Assembly (NCBI GenBank): GCA_003586115.2
Contig: QVOM02000034.1
Location: 110,213,610-110,277,609 of the forward strand
Source: Salvator merianae
Taxonomy: Eukaryota; Chordata; Lepidosauria; Squamata; Teiidae
DNA: 64,000 nt
Direction of reading: 5' to 3'
The translations under genes and the position numbers were made by a program. Below are positions 36,933 through 49,300 of this stretch, one piece after another (the first letter of the stretch is position 1; every line of letters begins with the position of its first letter). A model generated the notes under the pieces. The model did no database searches, had not been told where the DNA came from, and worked only from the letters and a program-made list of their open reading frames with translations.

Positions 36933-38587
36933 CTGGAATTTGAGGGAGGAAAGGGAGGGAAATACAATTTAATCTGCTGACCATGACTTCTTGCAGCAGT
37001 TCAAATCTGCTTAATGGATATTTTCTCAGGCATTTAATTGTAGAAAGAAAAGTTTGTAGTATATGAGGTAGTATTCATGTTGGATAGAAACCTCATTTTA
37101 TGAGCTCTGAAAAACATTCAGTTGATGACAGTCTTGAAAATCAAGACAGTTGGATAGATGTTTAGGGTAAATGATCTGATACGTGGTACGGTTACAGACA
37201 AAATGGCCCATGAATGGTGAGGTTTTCAAGGTGAGGTCAAAATGGAAACTGTTTCCATTCATACAACTTGTTGCATCTGGGCAGTCTATACCTGTATTCT
37301 ATCATTCTCAATTCTCTCTTGAAATACTAGATGAATTTACTTTTATGTGTACAAGCCAGCTATTATAGTAGTTGGTTAACAAGTTATTTGCAGGCCTGTA
37401 TAAAAGAATTGTGAAAGAGCTTTGTTTGAGAACATCCTTCTAATATTACGCAAAGGACCACTTGATATATGCTTTTGGATTTTCTCCTCTTAAATCTGTA
37501 AAGATTTAGTCTGTGTATAGAGAATGCAGAGTGGGTGGTCTGGAAATAGCATAGCTGATTAATTCTTCTCCAGAGGATATCAGGGAGGGAGGGGGGATTT
37601 AATTTTTTATCTCTAATACTTACTTTTGTGTGACCAATATCTGTTTTAGGTAAGAGAGAGCATTCTGTAATAAGACACACAATACACAATCTGAAGTAGG
37701 AGAACAACACTTTGCTCAAAAGGGAGCTCAAAAGTGGCTCAGAAGTATAGATATTGCATGCTAGTATTCCCATCCTATTGATAATTCACATTAAAGGCTG
37801 GAAAATGAATTTCCACAGTGCGCTTCCCGGCCTTTAATAAGGATTAGAGGTGGGATGGAAGGACTAGCTGCCTTCTGTTACCTCCTGTAAGCCACATTTG
37901 AACCGCTTTTTAGAATTTAGGAATATGCAGCCTTTGTGTCTTTTGTGTAAAGGTTGTCCAAATTTTCCTGATTTGTGAAGTGGTGGTTGTGGAACATGTG
38001 CACTTTGTATTGTTCATACATATGCAAAAATGTTGCCTCATTTGCTCAGTTTCCCATATCATCAGAATGAGTTCATGCAAAGGAGGCTTTTCAGCAGCAC
38101 TTTTGAGTAAGCGTGTAACTGAGACAGTCTATCTAAAATTTGTTACTAGAAATGTGAGGCTTTTCAAGTGGATCTTTTGTATTGGTTCCTGTTCTATTCT
38201 AAGACTCTAGCTACACACAAGCCTTACCTCACACTTCAAAATGAATTCTGGATGAAATTGCACAACATTTAGGTTACGAAGAGAACAGACTTGAATAGTA
38301 TTTTTTAAAAAAATGTTTTTCTTATTATTGTACAAACAATTATGTATTTATAATATATATTCAACATAAATATTTTACATTTCCTTTTTTTTTTTTTACT
38401 GTTGTTCTGACCCATACCACAACCTGTCTGAAACTCTATGCAAGGGACACTCTGGTCATCTTACATTTTGGTGCAGTTTAATACATGATAAAACTTGTGT
38501 ATAGCTACTTCCTAAGAAGCAATGAAAGGAGAACTGAGGTTCTTTAGAACATTAAGTTTAAAGTGCTATCTGTGTACTGATCCATTA
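36933..38587. other. Intergenic or intronic on the minus strand, nothing firm
   Basis: If 36514-36932 is a last exon, this would be its intron. A 41-nt minus-strand stretch at about 37627-37667 has an acceptor and a GTAAGT donor, but its phase does not fit the downstream frame. Confidence 0.35.
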
Positions 38588-38790
38588 TAAGAACATAAAA
38601 AGAGCCCTTCTGGATTGGGCCACAACCCATCTGACACAGTGGCTCACCAATTGCCTATGGGCATTCTCAAGCAGAAGACCAAGGCAAAAGCTTCACCTGC
38701 TCTCAGTTCCCTGCAAATGGCCTTTAGAGGCATCCTGCCTGTCTCTCCAACCTGGAGGCAGTATCTAAGCATTAATTCCAGAAACCATCG
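38588..38790 (+). mobile_element. CR1-like LINE 3' fragment with internal deletion
   Basis: AAGAACATAAAAAGAGCCCT and CCTGTCTCTCCAACCTGGAG are present. The CATCTAGTCCAGCATCC segment is deleted. Confidence 0.7.
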
Positions 38791-39388
38791 ATACATGACA
38801 CATTCTCCATTCACTTTATAATTAAACTTAATGGAGAATGTGTTATGTATCTGCAAAGAAGTAACTGTGGCTTTTGCTCTCACTGAGGAATGCTTTAATG
38901 TGCAAAAAAAGAAGAGTGGTTTCATGCTTCCTCTCACACTAATGGAAGCACATTTGGCTTGTGTGTGTGGAAGAGAGTGCTTCTTTCCTTGCCTTCCTAA
39001 GGCATTTAGATGACCAAAAAAGGCTGCCTGCTAAGCGCCCCCTGGGTGCAGTAACCACACACCTTTGCTGCCTCATCCAGCCCACAGCCAGCTCCAGAGC
39101 AGTAAAACTGTCTTTTCAGGTGCCATGCCAGTAGCCCCTGCTGAACAATTTGAGAAGCAGGGGCTGCTTCATTTGGTCAGTTTCTGCCAAGCATGATTAA
39201 GCACCAGACAGAAAATGGCCACTTTCGGTGGTCAATTCCTCTCCATTGCTTAACTGCACCAGATGGAAACTTACAGAGGTGGGAGGCACTAGGTGTGTGG
39301 ACATGCCATACCTCTTCTCCTAGCAACAGGATTACTTGATCTCATCGCACATGCAGCCCTTTTTTGGGCCATGAAGACAAAGCCTGGG

Positions 39389-39482
39389 GCCCTTTCTGCA
39401 CTGGCCCTTATTCTGGATTATATCTTGGAATAGGAGCCTGCCGTCTGCATGCTGGTGGAGGCTAAGGCAGGCCCCATAGTAC
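39389..39482. mobile_element. Fold-back MITE, truncated left arm
   Basis: GGGGCCCTTTCTGCACTGG followed by TATATCTTGGAATAGG and the GCATGCTGGTGGAG block match one arm of the family. The other arm is missing. Confidence 0.7.
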
Positions 39483-39825
39483 AGGAGGAAGCCAAGATTA
39501 TAGTTCTGGCAGTGAAAGCAACAACACCACTACCCCAAATTTTGAGGTACTAATCAAGGCACAAAGGCTGTGATACATAACTTTTTTGTATCATAAGCAA
39601 AAGGGTTTTACAGCTGTGTAGATCAGATTTGTTAAGGGCTTTGGAAAGCTGTTAGGCACATGAATTTGTGAAGGTCTCAAATCCGTGTTGAAAGATAGTT
39701 TTTGGATATTGTTTCCCTGTTACACATTTGGAAAATAACACATGCTCCCCCCCCCCGTAGAATTCTATGTGCTAAAACTGGCATCATCAAGTAGTTTTTT
39801 CAATTTACACGTTACTGTTCTTTTG

Positions 39826-40012
39826 GGGGAGTTGTTGTTGCTGAGTATCACTGAGTCATGGCCAACTCCATGGGTACCTCTATGCAGTTTTCTTGGCAGA
39901 GATACAGAAGTGGTTTGCCATTGCCTACTCCTGGAAAGAGCTGGGAAATCAAACCAGCAACACTCTGCTTACCAGGCAGTTTGCTCTATCACTGAGCTAT
40001 AGCCACGCCTGG
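39826..40012 (-). mobile_element. tRNA-derived SINE
   Basis: On the minus strand TATAGCTCAGTGATAG (A box) and GGTTTGATTTCC (B box) are followed by the CAAGAAAACTGCATAGAGGT tail shared with the SINE at 53210-53407. GTTGTTGTTG lies at its end. Confidence 0.8.
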
Positions 40013-40349
40013 GGTATCATATTGGGCTGGGCTGGACAATGATTTATTCCCTAGTCCAGCTGTTTGCATGGAAAATAGTATGTTCCCAATATTCTTCACA
40101 CTCACGTCTCTGTTCCTTCTCCTGTTAACTTTGCATGTTGATATGACAATATGTATCTACAAGGATCTTTGATGTTAGTTACTGATTTTTCTTTAAGGAA
40201 GGCAACCATGCAATTTTACCTTAAGCATGCTGGATATGGCTTCTGAAGGTGGTACTATATTCATATTTTCTACCTTGGTTTGGGCTTGAAGGCTCTGGAG
40301 AATGGTATGCTAGGATAGCTGTGGGGAAGATGGCTTAGTCTTGCTCCCT

Positions 40350-40465
40350 TCCACAGATCAGATTGGGTTTGTCATTGCCTAACTCTGGGGAAAAGGTTGG
40401 GATTGAACTGGCATCTCTCTGCTTTCCAGGCACTTTCCTCTACCACTGAGCTACTGCCAGGTGTA
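40350..40465 (-). mobile_element. tRNA-derived SINE, head fragment
   Basis: The minus strand has GTAGCTCAGTGGTAGAGG (A box) and CAGTTCAATCCCAACC (B box). The distal tail is missing. Confidence 0.7.
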
Positions 40466-40469
40466 CATG

Positions 40470-42700
40470 TACAACATCTTATGTACATATAGCCATGAGA
40501 AAATTAAAGTGATTCTTTAGCTGATGGCTTTAGGAGCCACTGTTGCTCCCTGTCAGGAGGGAAGGAGAAAAATAAAACATTCAGATCCAGAATTATTTTA
40601 AGCTCACTTTTTCTCAGCTAGTCTAAATTTAAATGCTTCATTTCAGAAAATAACAGCCTATAACTTACCCTGTGAGTCAGAAAGAAAGATCTCAACAACA
40701 CAGAGAGTAGATCAAATGAAATCACTGTTTATCACACCCCATAATGGAACAGCACCCACGTACTGTACTTAAGCTTTAATTAGGGGCGGGCCTGGTTAAT
40801 ACACTCGCAGAAAAGTGAGCGACCACACCTACCACTCTGATACCTGAATATAGCACGTGCAGAAAGTGCCATGTGAATGATATTTCCCCTGGCAGCCTGG
40901 AGTGAAACAGCCTTCATCTCTTAGTTTCTGCAAGAGCAGATTGCTCAGTACTTCGTATTGATTGTGGCAACTGCAAAACATAAGCTGCTTCTCCTGGGCT
41001 GTACCAGGGAGATGATACAGACCTTTCATCATATGCAACCTCCTTATCTGTCTTGCTCTTCCCAGGAACACTCATCAGTTTCTGTTGGCTCTAAGGGCTG
41101 TGACCTTTAAATTCAACTTCAGAATTTCTTTATAAAGCTGTCATTGATCAATGGATCTTTGCTAGTGCCTTAGAGTCACAAAATAAGGTGTTGGTAGAAA
41201 AAGATTGCAGGCACAAGTCATCCATATTTCTTTGCAGCATCTAAAGTAGTACTTCTAAGATATGCCTGGTTACACCTTGTTGACTGCTGCTTGCAGTAAG
41301 GTTTGGTTTACTTCTGTTGATTTATTTGTTTGTTTACATGCATTTGTTTTGCAATCTATTTCTTCATAAGTGCTCAGGTTGGCCTACAACAATAAAGTGC
41401 AATATTAAGGCATAATAGACACAAAAATGTGGATAGATAAACCAAAAACTGCAAGAGGCTGCATCTTCACTTGCCCACCCTGAAGCCTGTGCAAGAAGAG
41501 AAACTGAGTCACAGCAGACTTCCAGTAGACTGGTAGCAGTGATAGCCATACACTGCACAATCATTTCCAGCTGTCACTGGGGCAGCCAGAAGATTGGGTT
41601 TCCTCTGCTGTCAAAGCTCTTAATGAAATACGATGGAAGGACACTTTGAACACTCACCCCATCATCCTGAGTGTGCATGCATGTGCAAGGGTTATATTAG
41701 AGGGATGATGTCAACATCAGCTTGGCATCAAATAGCTGTGGATGCAACCTTTGGCTCTGTCTATCCAGACACTGGATATGCCCCAGTGGGTGTTCCAGAG
41801 TGTGGCATCCAAATCTGCCAGCTTCCCACTGGCCCCTGAATCTCCGTAGCTGGCCCCCAAGCCCCAGGGAGCTACTTTCAAGGTGGTTGCAGAGGTTGGG
41901 TTTCTCTCTCCTCCCCATCCCAACTGGATGCATGGAGAGGGAAGGAGGAACTCAATGGGCATGATCTACACCCAGACCCTTTTCTTGGAGGACCAAAAAT
42001 GACTATATTTTCTCTGGAGCAAGTCCAGGCACAACTATCACTGCTGGGAGTAGAGATCCTGCTTGCAGTTGTGGTAGCGCGCAGGAGCCATGATGAGACA
42101 AATGGCATTTGCCCACTGTTACTCTGGCTTGGTAGTGGATCCCATTCCTCCCATTCAGTGGCCATCAGGATGCAACTTTGATCCATTAGCTCTGCTTTTA
42201 GTATTGATGTTGCAATTTTTCCCCTTCACTGCTGGTGTGTACATGATGGGTGTTTGTGTGTGGCTGTTGAACATCTTCAGTGTTCACTACAAAACTCAGG
42301 CCACAATAATGGGGGGGGGGAAGGCTCGCTCAGTTGCAGAGCTTTTTCCAAGTAGACAGTACCACAACACTACAGGCTTTCTCCAGCACCTTCAGCCAGA
42401 TTGAGAAAGACCCCCATGCAAAACCCTGGGGCTGGTGCCAGTTAGGGCACACCTTAAGCTAGATGCAGGAGTGGTGTGGTTTGGTATAATGGGGCTTTCT
42501 GAACTTCTGTGTTGTTGGTATTTCATCTGCTATATAATAGACCAGTTCTGTGGCTGAGAATGCAGCATCTCCTATACATGATCCAATGAGAAGTGTCTCC
42601 CCCCCATCAAAACAGGTGGGAATCTTTTGGAGATGAAACCATTTTGTGCAATTAAGTGACTGCATCCAAATTATTGCATGGGTATCTATGATTCCCCTTT
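40470..42700. other. Intergenic, unassigned
   Basis: The G/C-richer part at 41630-42400 has several overlapping frames without domain or splice support. It may be old transposon sequence. A poly-G run lies near 42309. Confidence 0.35.
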
Positions 42701-42708
42701 CTCCACTG

Positions 42709-42780
42709 GGCACCAGTATGCAGATGGCAGGCCTCTGTTCCAGGATATAATCCAGAATAAGGCCCAGTGCAGAAAGGGTC
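42709..42780. mobile_element. Fold-back MITE, right-arm fragment
   Basis: The fragment contains CACCAGTATGCAGATGGCAG, CCAGGATATAATCC and the terminal CAGTGCAGAAAGGGTC of the family. Confidence 0.7.
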
Positions 42781-42984
42781 TAAGATTCTGCTTTCTGCTA
42801 AGGTTTTAGTGAATGTGCTCGTGGGGAATCCACAAAATTGCATTAGCCTTCTCTCTTTAAACCTGGACTGGCTCCAGACGCTGTCCAAATATCATGCTTA
42901 CAGGTGATATTCCAGAGAAAAGCCCCTCTGAAATTATCACCTCTTAGGTAAACAATGTGGGGGCCATGCTGTCTGTGTGCATTT

Positions 42985-43310
42985 TAGTGATACACATATT
43001 CGGGTGTTTCCCCGGTGCAAAATACCCAGAAGTGTATGATCATGACTACCGCACATGCGCAGCCATCTTTTCGGCCCCTGCACATGCGCAATGGCTACAG
43101 TGAAGATAGCGGCTCCGCCCAAAAGGTAAGTCATAGTGCTACTTTGGGAAAACCCACCACAAGAGGCAGGTTTTCCCAATACAGGCTGGTGCATGTTTTA
43201 GGGAAGATACAGTGTAGCTATGGTGGGGTTGCCACAGATAACGTGTGGCAATCCCATCATATTGGCATCCTAATGGCACTATATTTCCTCCATCCAGACT
43301 GGGCCCTGGA
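42985..43310 (-). mobile_element. Element homologous to 59083-59392, opposite orientation
   Basis: GGGTGTTTCCCCGGTGCAAA, GGGAAAACCCACC, GTAGCTATGGTGGGGTTGCC and CATCCAGACTGGGCCC match 59083-59392 in reverse complement. Confidence 0.65.
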
Positions 43311-45249
43311 GTCTTAAGAACTCACTGCCTTTTTAATATAAATTTAAAGAAATTTAAATTTAAAGGTCTAACAAAAGAGGCCTTAATGACATATGCAATT
43401 AACAGCATGAGTAGCTTTGATGATGTGCATTTTTAAAATTAGTACTGATTTTTTTTTAAAGTGCTCATTGTACTGTTGGGATAATGAATATCACCGAAAC
43501 TGTGGCTGAAAAAGGAAGGGTGGAAAAAAGAAAGTTTCTCTTCTCCAACACTGTGTACTTGATAATGATTGAGTTTTCCCTCCTCCCCTAGTATTTAATT
43601 AAAAAACAAAGCATTGTGATTGCTAATCATAGTTAGCCCTGAGTGTGTCCTCCCACATATTCTAAAATATATTCAAAGAGATGTTGATTTGGAGTTTCAA
43701 CAGTAGCTTTCCAGGGCAACTTGTACAACTGAAAAGAAGAGACTGTACTACTGCTTACCATTTTGTAATTATGGAGTCTTTTAATGGGCATTAATGTGCT
43801 TCAAGATAAATGAGGTCTGGATCAAACTTGCTAATGAATGCTGTAGACCTATATGAGTCCTGTAAACACTTAAGCAAATAAACTAAAAAGGAAATAATTT
43901 CCTTAAGCAGAAAATCACAGGCCTCAAGCGGGAATATTTGGAGGGAATAGACCATTGCTACTTCATCTTAGAAATCCTGCTTTTTACTCCTCCTGTTCTA
44001 ATACTTTGGAAAGGGTGGACTGAGCTTCTATCAGTTTTAACACAAATGGGGCTGTACAAGTCAGTACTCTAAACTAGCCCACATTTACTGCACCCCTAAG
44101 AGAGGAATGGCTGCACCCACTGCTCACCTGGAAATACCAGAATCCTCTGGGAGGGAAGAATTTGAGCAGCATGCTTATGATTAATGTAACATTCCAATTT
44201 CTCTTTCCCCTTCCCCAAGGCTTTTGTGCTTCCCAGGTGCAGCAGACTATTTTCACTCCTCCAGGTTCCCTAGTGGCTTCAGATCAATATCTCAAGCTGT
44301 GTTTCGTATTGCACATCCTAATCATAGCAACATCCCTATTATTTCAGACTGAGCTATCACAAACTAGCAATAATCGGGGAGACATGGAAAGTTCCAGTAG
44401 GTTTGATGTCTGATTTAAATGTATTCAAATAAAACCAGAGACACAACTAGTGTCATGTGATTGCATGCCTTAGTTTTGTTCACCTGGGTTGATTTTTTTG
44501 TTTGGGCAGGTGAAACCATGGCCTTTATTCAAGCACCGGAACCCCTACTGGTGTTATCCACAGCCAAATAAAATTATATTCTCTGTTTAGATTGCTTCAC
44601 TTTTTTCCTAGGTCCTAAAGAATTTTACACCTGTGTCTTCAGTCCTTTACTACTGCTGGTTCTTGATTATGTAGGTGAAAGGCACAACTGCCTTCATATA
44701 CTACATATCTCCCATTATTCTCTGGACAGAAAGGCTGACCATCATTAAAGCAATTGATTTACTACTACATCAGCTTCCTAAAGAAACATTCAGACGGCAA
44801 ACATTCATCCATTCAATCCTAAGTGGTTGATCCCAACTCAACTGCATCTAGCAATAAAAACAACTGCATTATATTGAACTGGCGGTGATGTGGCACCCAT
44901 AAGCCTGCTTGTAAAACATGGACGGACGCCACCAGGATGCCCAGGTGGGCATTCAGCACACAGTTCTATGAAACCATTTCAGGAAGCCTTGTAGTGATGT
45001 GAGGATAGCTGCTGATGGAGGCTTAAAGGGTGCTGTGGTTAACAACTGATTAGTCTGAGGACTATATCGTATCTGGAATTCAAAAAGAACAACAACAACA
45101 AATCTTATCAAAGTTGAATTTTTAGTCAAATAAAAAGTTAAAATATATATTAGATTAATATCCTTTAAATATTTCCTCCAAATTATACTAAACTACACTG
45201 CGTTTCCCCTGTAGTCAACTCCAATTTGCTTTAGCATCATAGAATCTTT
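43311..45249. other. Intergenic, nothing recognised
   Basis: AT-rich sequence upstream of the Reeler gene. A 5' UTR exon of that gene could lie here but was not identified. Confidence 0.35.
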
Positions 45250-45729
45250 GGGCCTTTTTGCACTTATCTGCACAGTTCTGTATCTGTAGATCTGGATCTG
45301 TAGATCTGTAGATCTGGATCTGTAGTTCTGGATCTGTAGACCTGATTTCTTCCAAACCAATGCCTGCACCAGCTCCAAAGCTCATGCGACCTTTGGAGCC
45401 AGCCCCAATAGACAGGAACAAAAGTTCTTGGCCTTGGAGCCCCGGGGAGGCCTATTTTGGCAGTGCAACAAGGCGCACTGCCAAAATGGGTTCCCCATGG
45501 CTCTAGTACACTGGTAGACCTTGTTACCAAGATCTATGCATGTTCTGGACCAGAAGCAGACAAGGGGGCTATTTGGGTCACCTGATCTGGATCACATTCC
45601 ATCTTCTGCAGACAGAGTGTACCAGCAGTGGCTAGTGGGCGTGGGACCTCTCTAGTCCACACCAGTGTTCAGACAAAAGAAGCCTAGAAGGGGAATACCA
45701 TCTGGATTAGAGGCAAGTGCAGCGAGCCC
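45250..45729. mobile_element. GGGCC-type MITE carrying a minisatellite
   Basis: It begins GGGCCTTTTTGCACTT and ends AAGTGCAGCGAGCCC, inverted relative to each other. The interior includes the CTGTAGATCTGGAT repeat and a TTCTTGGCCTTGGAGCCCC block found in sister copies. Confidence 0.55.
45278..45350. repeat. Short minisatellite, unit about CTGTAGATCTGGAT
   Basis: CTGTAGATCTGGAT-type units repeat about five times with small changes. Read on the minus strand it encodes a YRSTDPDLQIQ-like repeat, which is not a real protein. Confidence 0.7.
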
Positions 45730-46055
45730 ATAGAGTTGGAAGAGACCTCCAAAGTATGCAGGATTCACTAGCCCATCCTGGGCAGATGGCTATCCAGTCT
45801 CTGCCTGAAGACCTCCTGTGATGAGGGTCTTATTACTTCATGAGATAACCTATTCCACTGTCTGATAGCTCAGTGGTTTCTAATGTCTAACCTGAATCTA
45901 CTTCCTTGAAGTTTCATCCCACTGGTTCTAGTCTTGCCCGCTGGGACAAGTGAGAATATGTCCAATCCATCTACAGTATGAAGGCCCTTCAGATGAAGAT
46001 AGCTATCATATCCCCCAACAGTCTTCTCTTCTGTAGACTGAACTTACCTAGATCT
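45728..46055 (+). mobile_element. CR1/L3-type LINE 3' region just upstream of the Reeler gene
   Basis: CATAGAGTTGGAAGAGACCT, GATGGCTATCCAGTCTCTGC, TATTCCACTGTCTGATAGC and GGCCCTTCAGATGAAGATAG follow the order of a repeat common in bird and reptile genomes. It ends about 115 bp before the start codon, so promoter or 5' UTR sequence could overlap it. Confidence 0.65.
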
Positions 46056-46144
46056 CATGTCCCATTCTACTGTCTGAGTGCCAATACATGTGGCAACAAC
46101 CAAATATCTACGGTCAACAGTTTAGTCAATGAAGTTCTATTTAC

Positions 46145-46169
46145 TTGTTTTGTTTTCCTTTCCCTTAAG
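46145..46169 (+). promoter_or_regulatory. Probable splice acceptor directly before the start codon
   Basis: A pyrimidine-rich run (TTGTTTTGTTTTCCTTTCCC) followed by TTAAG abuts ATG 46170. This looks like a 3' splice site, so the 5' UTR is probably on a separate upstream exon that I could not locate. Alternatively the tract is simply untranslated leader. Confidence 0.5.
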
Positions 46170-46365
46170 ATGGAGAGATACCATTTCTTCACAGTTCTGC
46201 TCTGTGGAGTTTTCATCTCAAGAGCATTCAGTCTACCATCTACAAACTTTTCAATAGACTGTGAATCCATGATGCCCGACCACTCAACTGAACCACAGAA
46301 ATCTGAACCGCCTTATCGGATTTCTGTATCATCAGAAGAATATGACCCGGAAAGCGAATTAAAAG
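46170..46365 (+). CDS. Exon 1 (first coding): signal peptide and start of Reeler domain
   Basis: It begins at ATG 46170 and encodes 65 codons plus one base (phase 1 exit) at a donor reading AAAAG|GTACC. The N-terminus MERYHFFTVLLCGVFISRAFS has a short charged start, a hydrophobic core at about residues 6-16 and a likely cleavage site after residue 19 or 21. The mature part opens the Reeler fold with C31, the CESMMPDH stretch and the PPYRISVSS strand. A pyrimidine-rich tract ending in AAG lies immediately before the ATG, so this exon may itself begin at a splice acceptor with a noncoding 5' exon upstream. Confidence 0.88.
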
Positions 46366-49300
46366 GTACCATGCATATTTTTCCTGCTTTCCTATAACTT
46401 GTTATAGCTTTATTCAGATTGCACTATTACAAAGGATCTATTTCTCTGAGAAATTAATGGTACATGATCAAAACATATTTCCTGAGATTGATTTAATGTT
46501 GGAAATGAAAAATCATTGCTGCAAAGCAGATTTCACTTATAAGGTTTCATTATTTTCCATATTTTACAGCCAGCACATTTAAATGTCCATTCTATGGGTG
46601 GAGTTTTAAAATCACTGCTTTACGGTGCCTTCATGGTGGTTGTATCCTTATAGCAACCTGCTGATATGTAGCGGCATGTGTTATGGATCAGAAAATGTTC
46701 TCCACTCCACTAATGCTAGAACATTAGTGAAAATGTGTCTGAGCGTGACACACCCATTTCAAAACTTTACTGCCCATCCCATCCCATCCCATCCCATCCC
46801 ATCCCATCCCATCCCATCCCATCCCATCCTGAATTGGAATAGTATGGACAAAATGTGCAGAACTGCTGAAATTATGGCACTTTCAGGAGAGGATAAAGTG
46901 AATCAGAGGCTGACCAAGAGTAAACGGGCATGTGTTATCCTCAGAACTATTGCAAGCAGAACATGCAATATATGATACTTACAATGTTCATGGTGGTTTT
47001 TTTCCAGTCAGCATTGAAGGAACTTCTGGATTCAAATGGTTTATGTTACAAGCCCGAGACATCGATGAAAACACCCCTGTCGGTTCATTCAAAATCACAG
47101 ATCCCAAAACACAGGCTTTTGATTGTTACAACATGTCGGTACGTGATTATTCCTTTGGATTGCTTATTTAACATGTGCCTTAATTCTATATCTCAGAGAG
47201 GAACAAGAAATTGCTTTTATGGACAGGCTCATCTGTTTCAATATTTAATGCCACCACCCCAGTATGTTTTGAAAAAGAAATCATGGCAATGTCTTTTAGT
47301 CACCTGCCTACCCAAGAACAAGCAGGTGGACATGAATGATGGCTCATGAAGGAAGGGGAAAGCTAGTGACTGGAAAAAGTGATTTCTTTTCAGCAAGTAG
47401 GGCTGTAATCCTGTACTGGATTCACTAGGCTGTTGAAAGGAAAGCACTTTCTTTAGTCACTGCCTTGCCCCTCCCTGCATCAAACAGGCTGATGAGTACA
47501 GTCATTGCACTTGTCACAACTGGACATATCAAAAGGACAAGAAAGAGAGATATATGTAAACAACAGAACTGAGTATACAAGTAAGTTCAAGGGAAAGAAA
47601 CCCTGAAAATAAGTCTTCCCAGCAGGCCAAGTCTGTGAATATGGGCACACTTGACCAACCATGGTCCTCCATTCCGGGAGTCCTTGAAAAGCAGGTTGAT
47701 TGGTCAGCTGGACAATTATGTGGCTGCCAGCAATGGCCCAGGCCAACCCACCTGGACGATGGAGGGTGAAAAGGTAGGGGGGCTGCAAACAAGTTGGAGG
47801 AGGCCACAGACATATTTCAAGCAGGCCACAGCACAATCGGATAAACAAAAGGAGAGGCCTCAAACTCAACTGAGAAGATTAGGAATGTGAAGGGGCGCTT
47901 GTAGAACTGGGGTCAGGGCTCGAGGTTTGATTAGAATCAGTTTGTCTGTGTTGATTCAAACCTAACTGCAAAAAATTGGTTTGTGCACATCTCTACTACC
48001 CTGCATCACCCCCTAGATATTATTTTAGCATTCTAAGATGCTTGGGAAAAGAAGTATATTTTCAAAATGGCATGCAAAAGTAGTTGCATTAACCCAAACT
48101 TTCCGTTCTGCGTGTGCTAGGTATTATCTAAAGTCTTGATCTTTAATTGTCAAGGAGAGGAAATTAATCCAAGTTGAAATTAATAGAAGACACCAGTCAG
48201 TGTAATACAATTCAAAGTGCAGCAGTCATGCCAGAAACAGTGCATGAATTTGTGCTTTGCCCAGTTTCTGGATGTGAACTGAAACCCCACAGTGTCCTTG
48301 GGAAATTCTTAGTTTGCAGAGCGATGCTTTGAGCATAAATCATTAAATAAGACAGAGCAGCGCAAAGCAAGTAAGATGGCGAGCTTCTACAGAAATGACA
48401 ACAGGAATATGTCTTTTTAATTTTTAAAAAATAAAAAAATATGGCTGAGGTTGTGAGAGGGCTCTTAGGTGCTCTGTGTCACTGTCTGCTGGAAAATTTT
48501 GAGGCAATTTCAATATTTGCATTCTATCCAAGAACATAATTACTTCCGGCAATTTACAAGCTGCAACCCGGAGTCAATCTCCAATGTTAATGTTTGAAGA
48601 TTGCATTTAAGGAGGAAAGATTTTAAAATAGTGTATCATGGTGTTACATCATTTTTTAATTTTTCAGAATTCAGCACTGATCCATACAGACTCAGAAGAG
48701 AAGAACAACATAACATCTCTTTGGGTTTCACCTGCTGATAAAAAAGTTCAGTTTTTGTAAGTGTATGATATTAAGTCTGATTGTGGTTTTCTGTTTCTAT
48801 GGAATTAAATTTTAATCCTAAAATTTCCCTGATATTCTCAAATGTCCTCTGATTTGAAGAATCACTAACATGGAACGTAGATGAGATATGGAGGTATTTC
48901 TAGAATATTTTGATGCAGGATAATATTAGTATTAAGTAATAATGTTGTGGGAAAGCAATTCAGAGGTAAAAATGTTAAAAAGGTAAAGATATAAGAGTAC
49001 AAAGGTCACAAGAATAAGAATGAAATGGAGGGAACTTCAGGTTCCTGGGTACTATACATTTAAAATGTTTGAATAATGTCATATCATGTGAAAATTCTGA
49101 ATAGTGTAGTTTTAAAAAATTTAAAAATAGAAGAAATTGTTTGCATTTGGGGTTTTTGGAAAACAAGATTTAAACAGAAATGTGCGTGAAAAAAAATCAT
49201 TTTTTATTAGCTTTCGAGCAAAAATCTGTACTGTCATTTCGTCAGTGAATTTCAGTGACAAAAATGCATTTTTCACATTTGATTTCATAGTTTTTGCAAT

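Noticed and set aside
37627..37667. Minus-strand 41-nt splice-flanked stretch as partner exon of 36514-36932
   Set aside because: Acceptor and GTAAGT donor are good, but the frame that would join the downstream exon contains a stop, so the phases do not fit.
40829..41071. 80-codon minus-strand frame with several Cys
   Set aside because: Its end runs into a MITE-like terminus (GTGCAGAAAGTGCC) and upstream stops remove support; no splice context or domain was found.
46625..46975. 116-codon frame with HPIPS repeats
   Set aside because: It is the translation of the CCCAT microsatellite inside intron 1.
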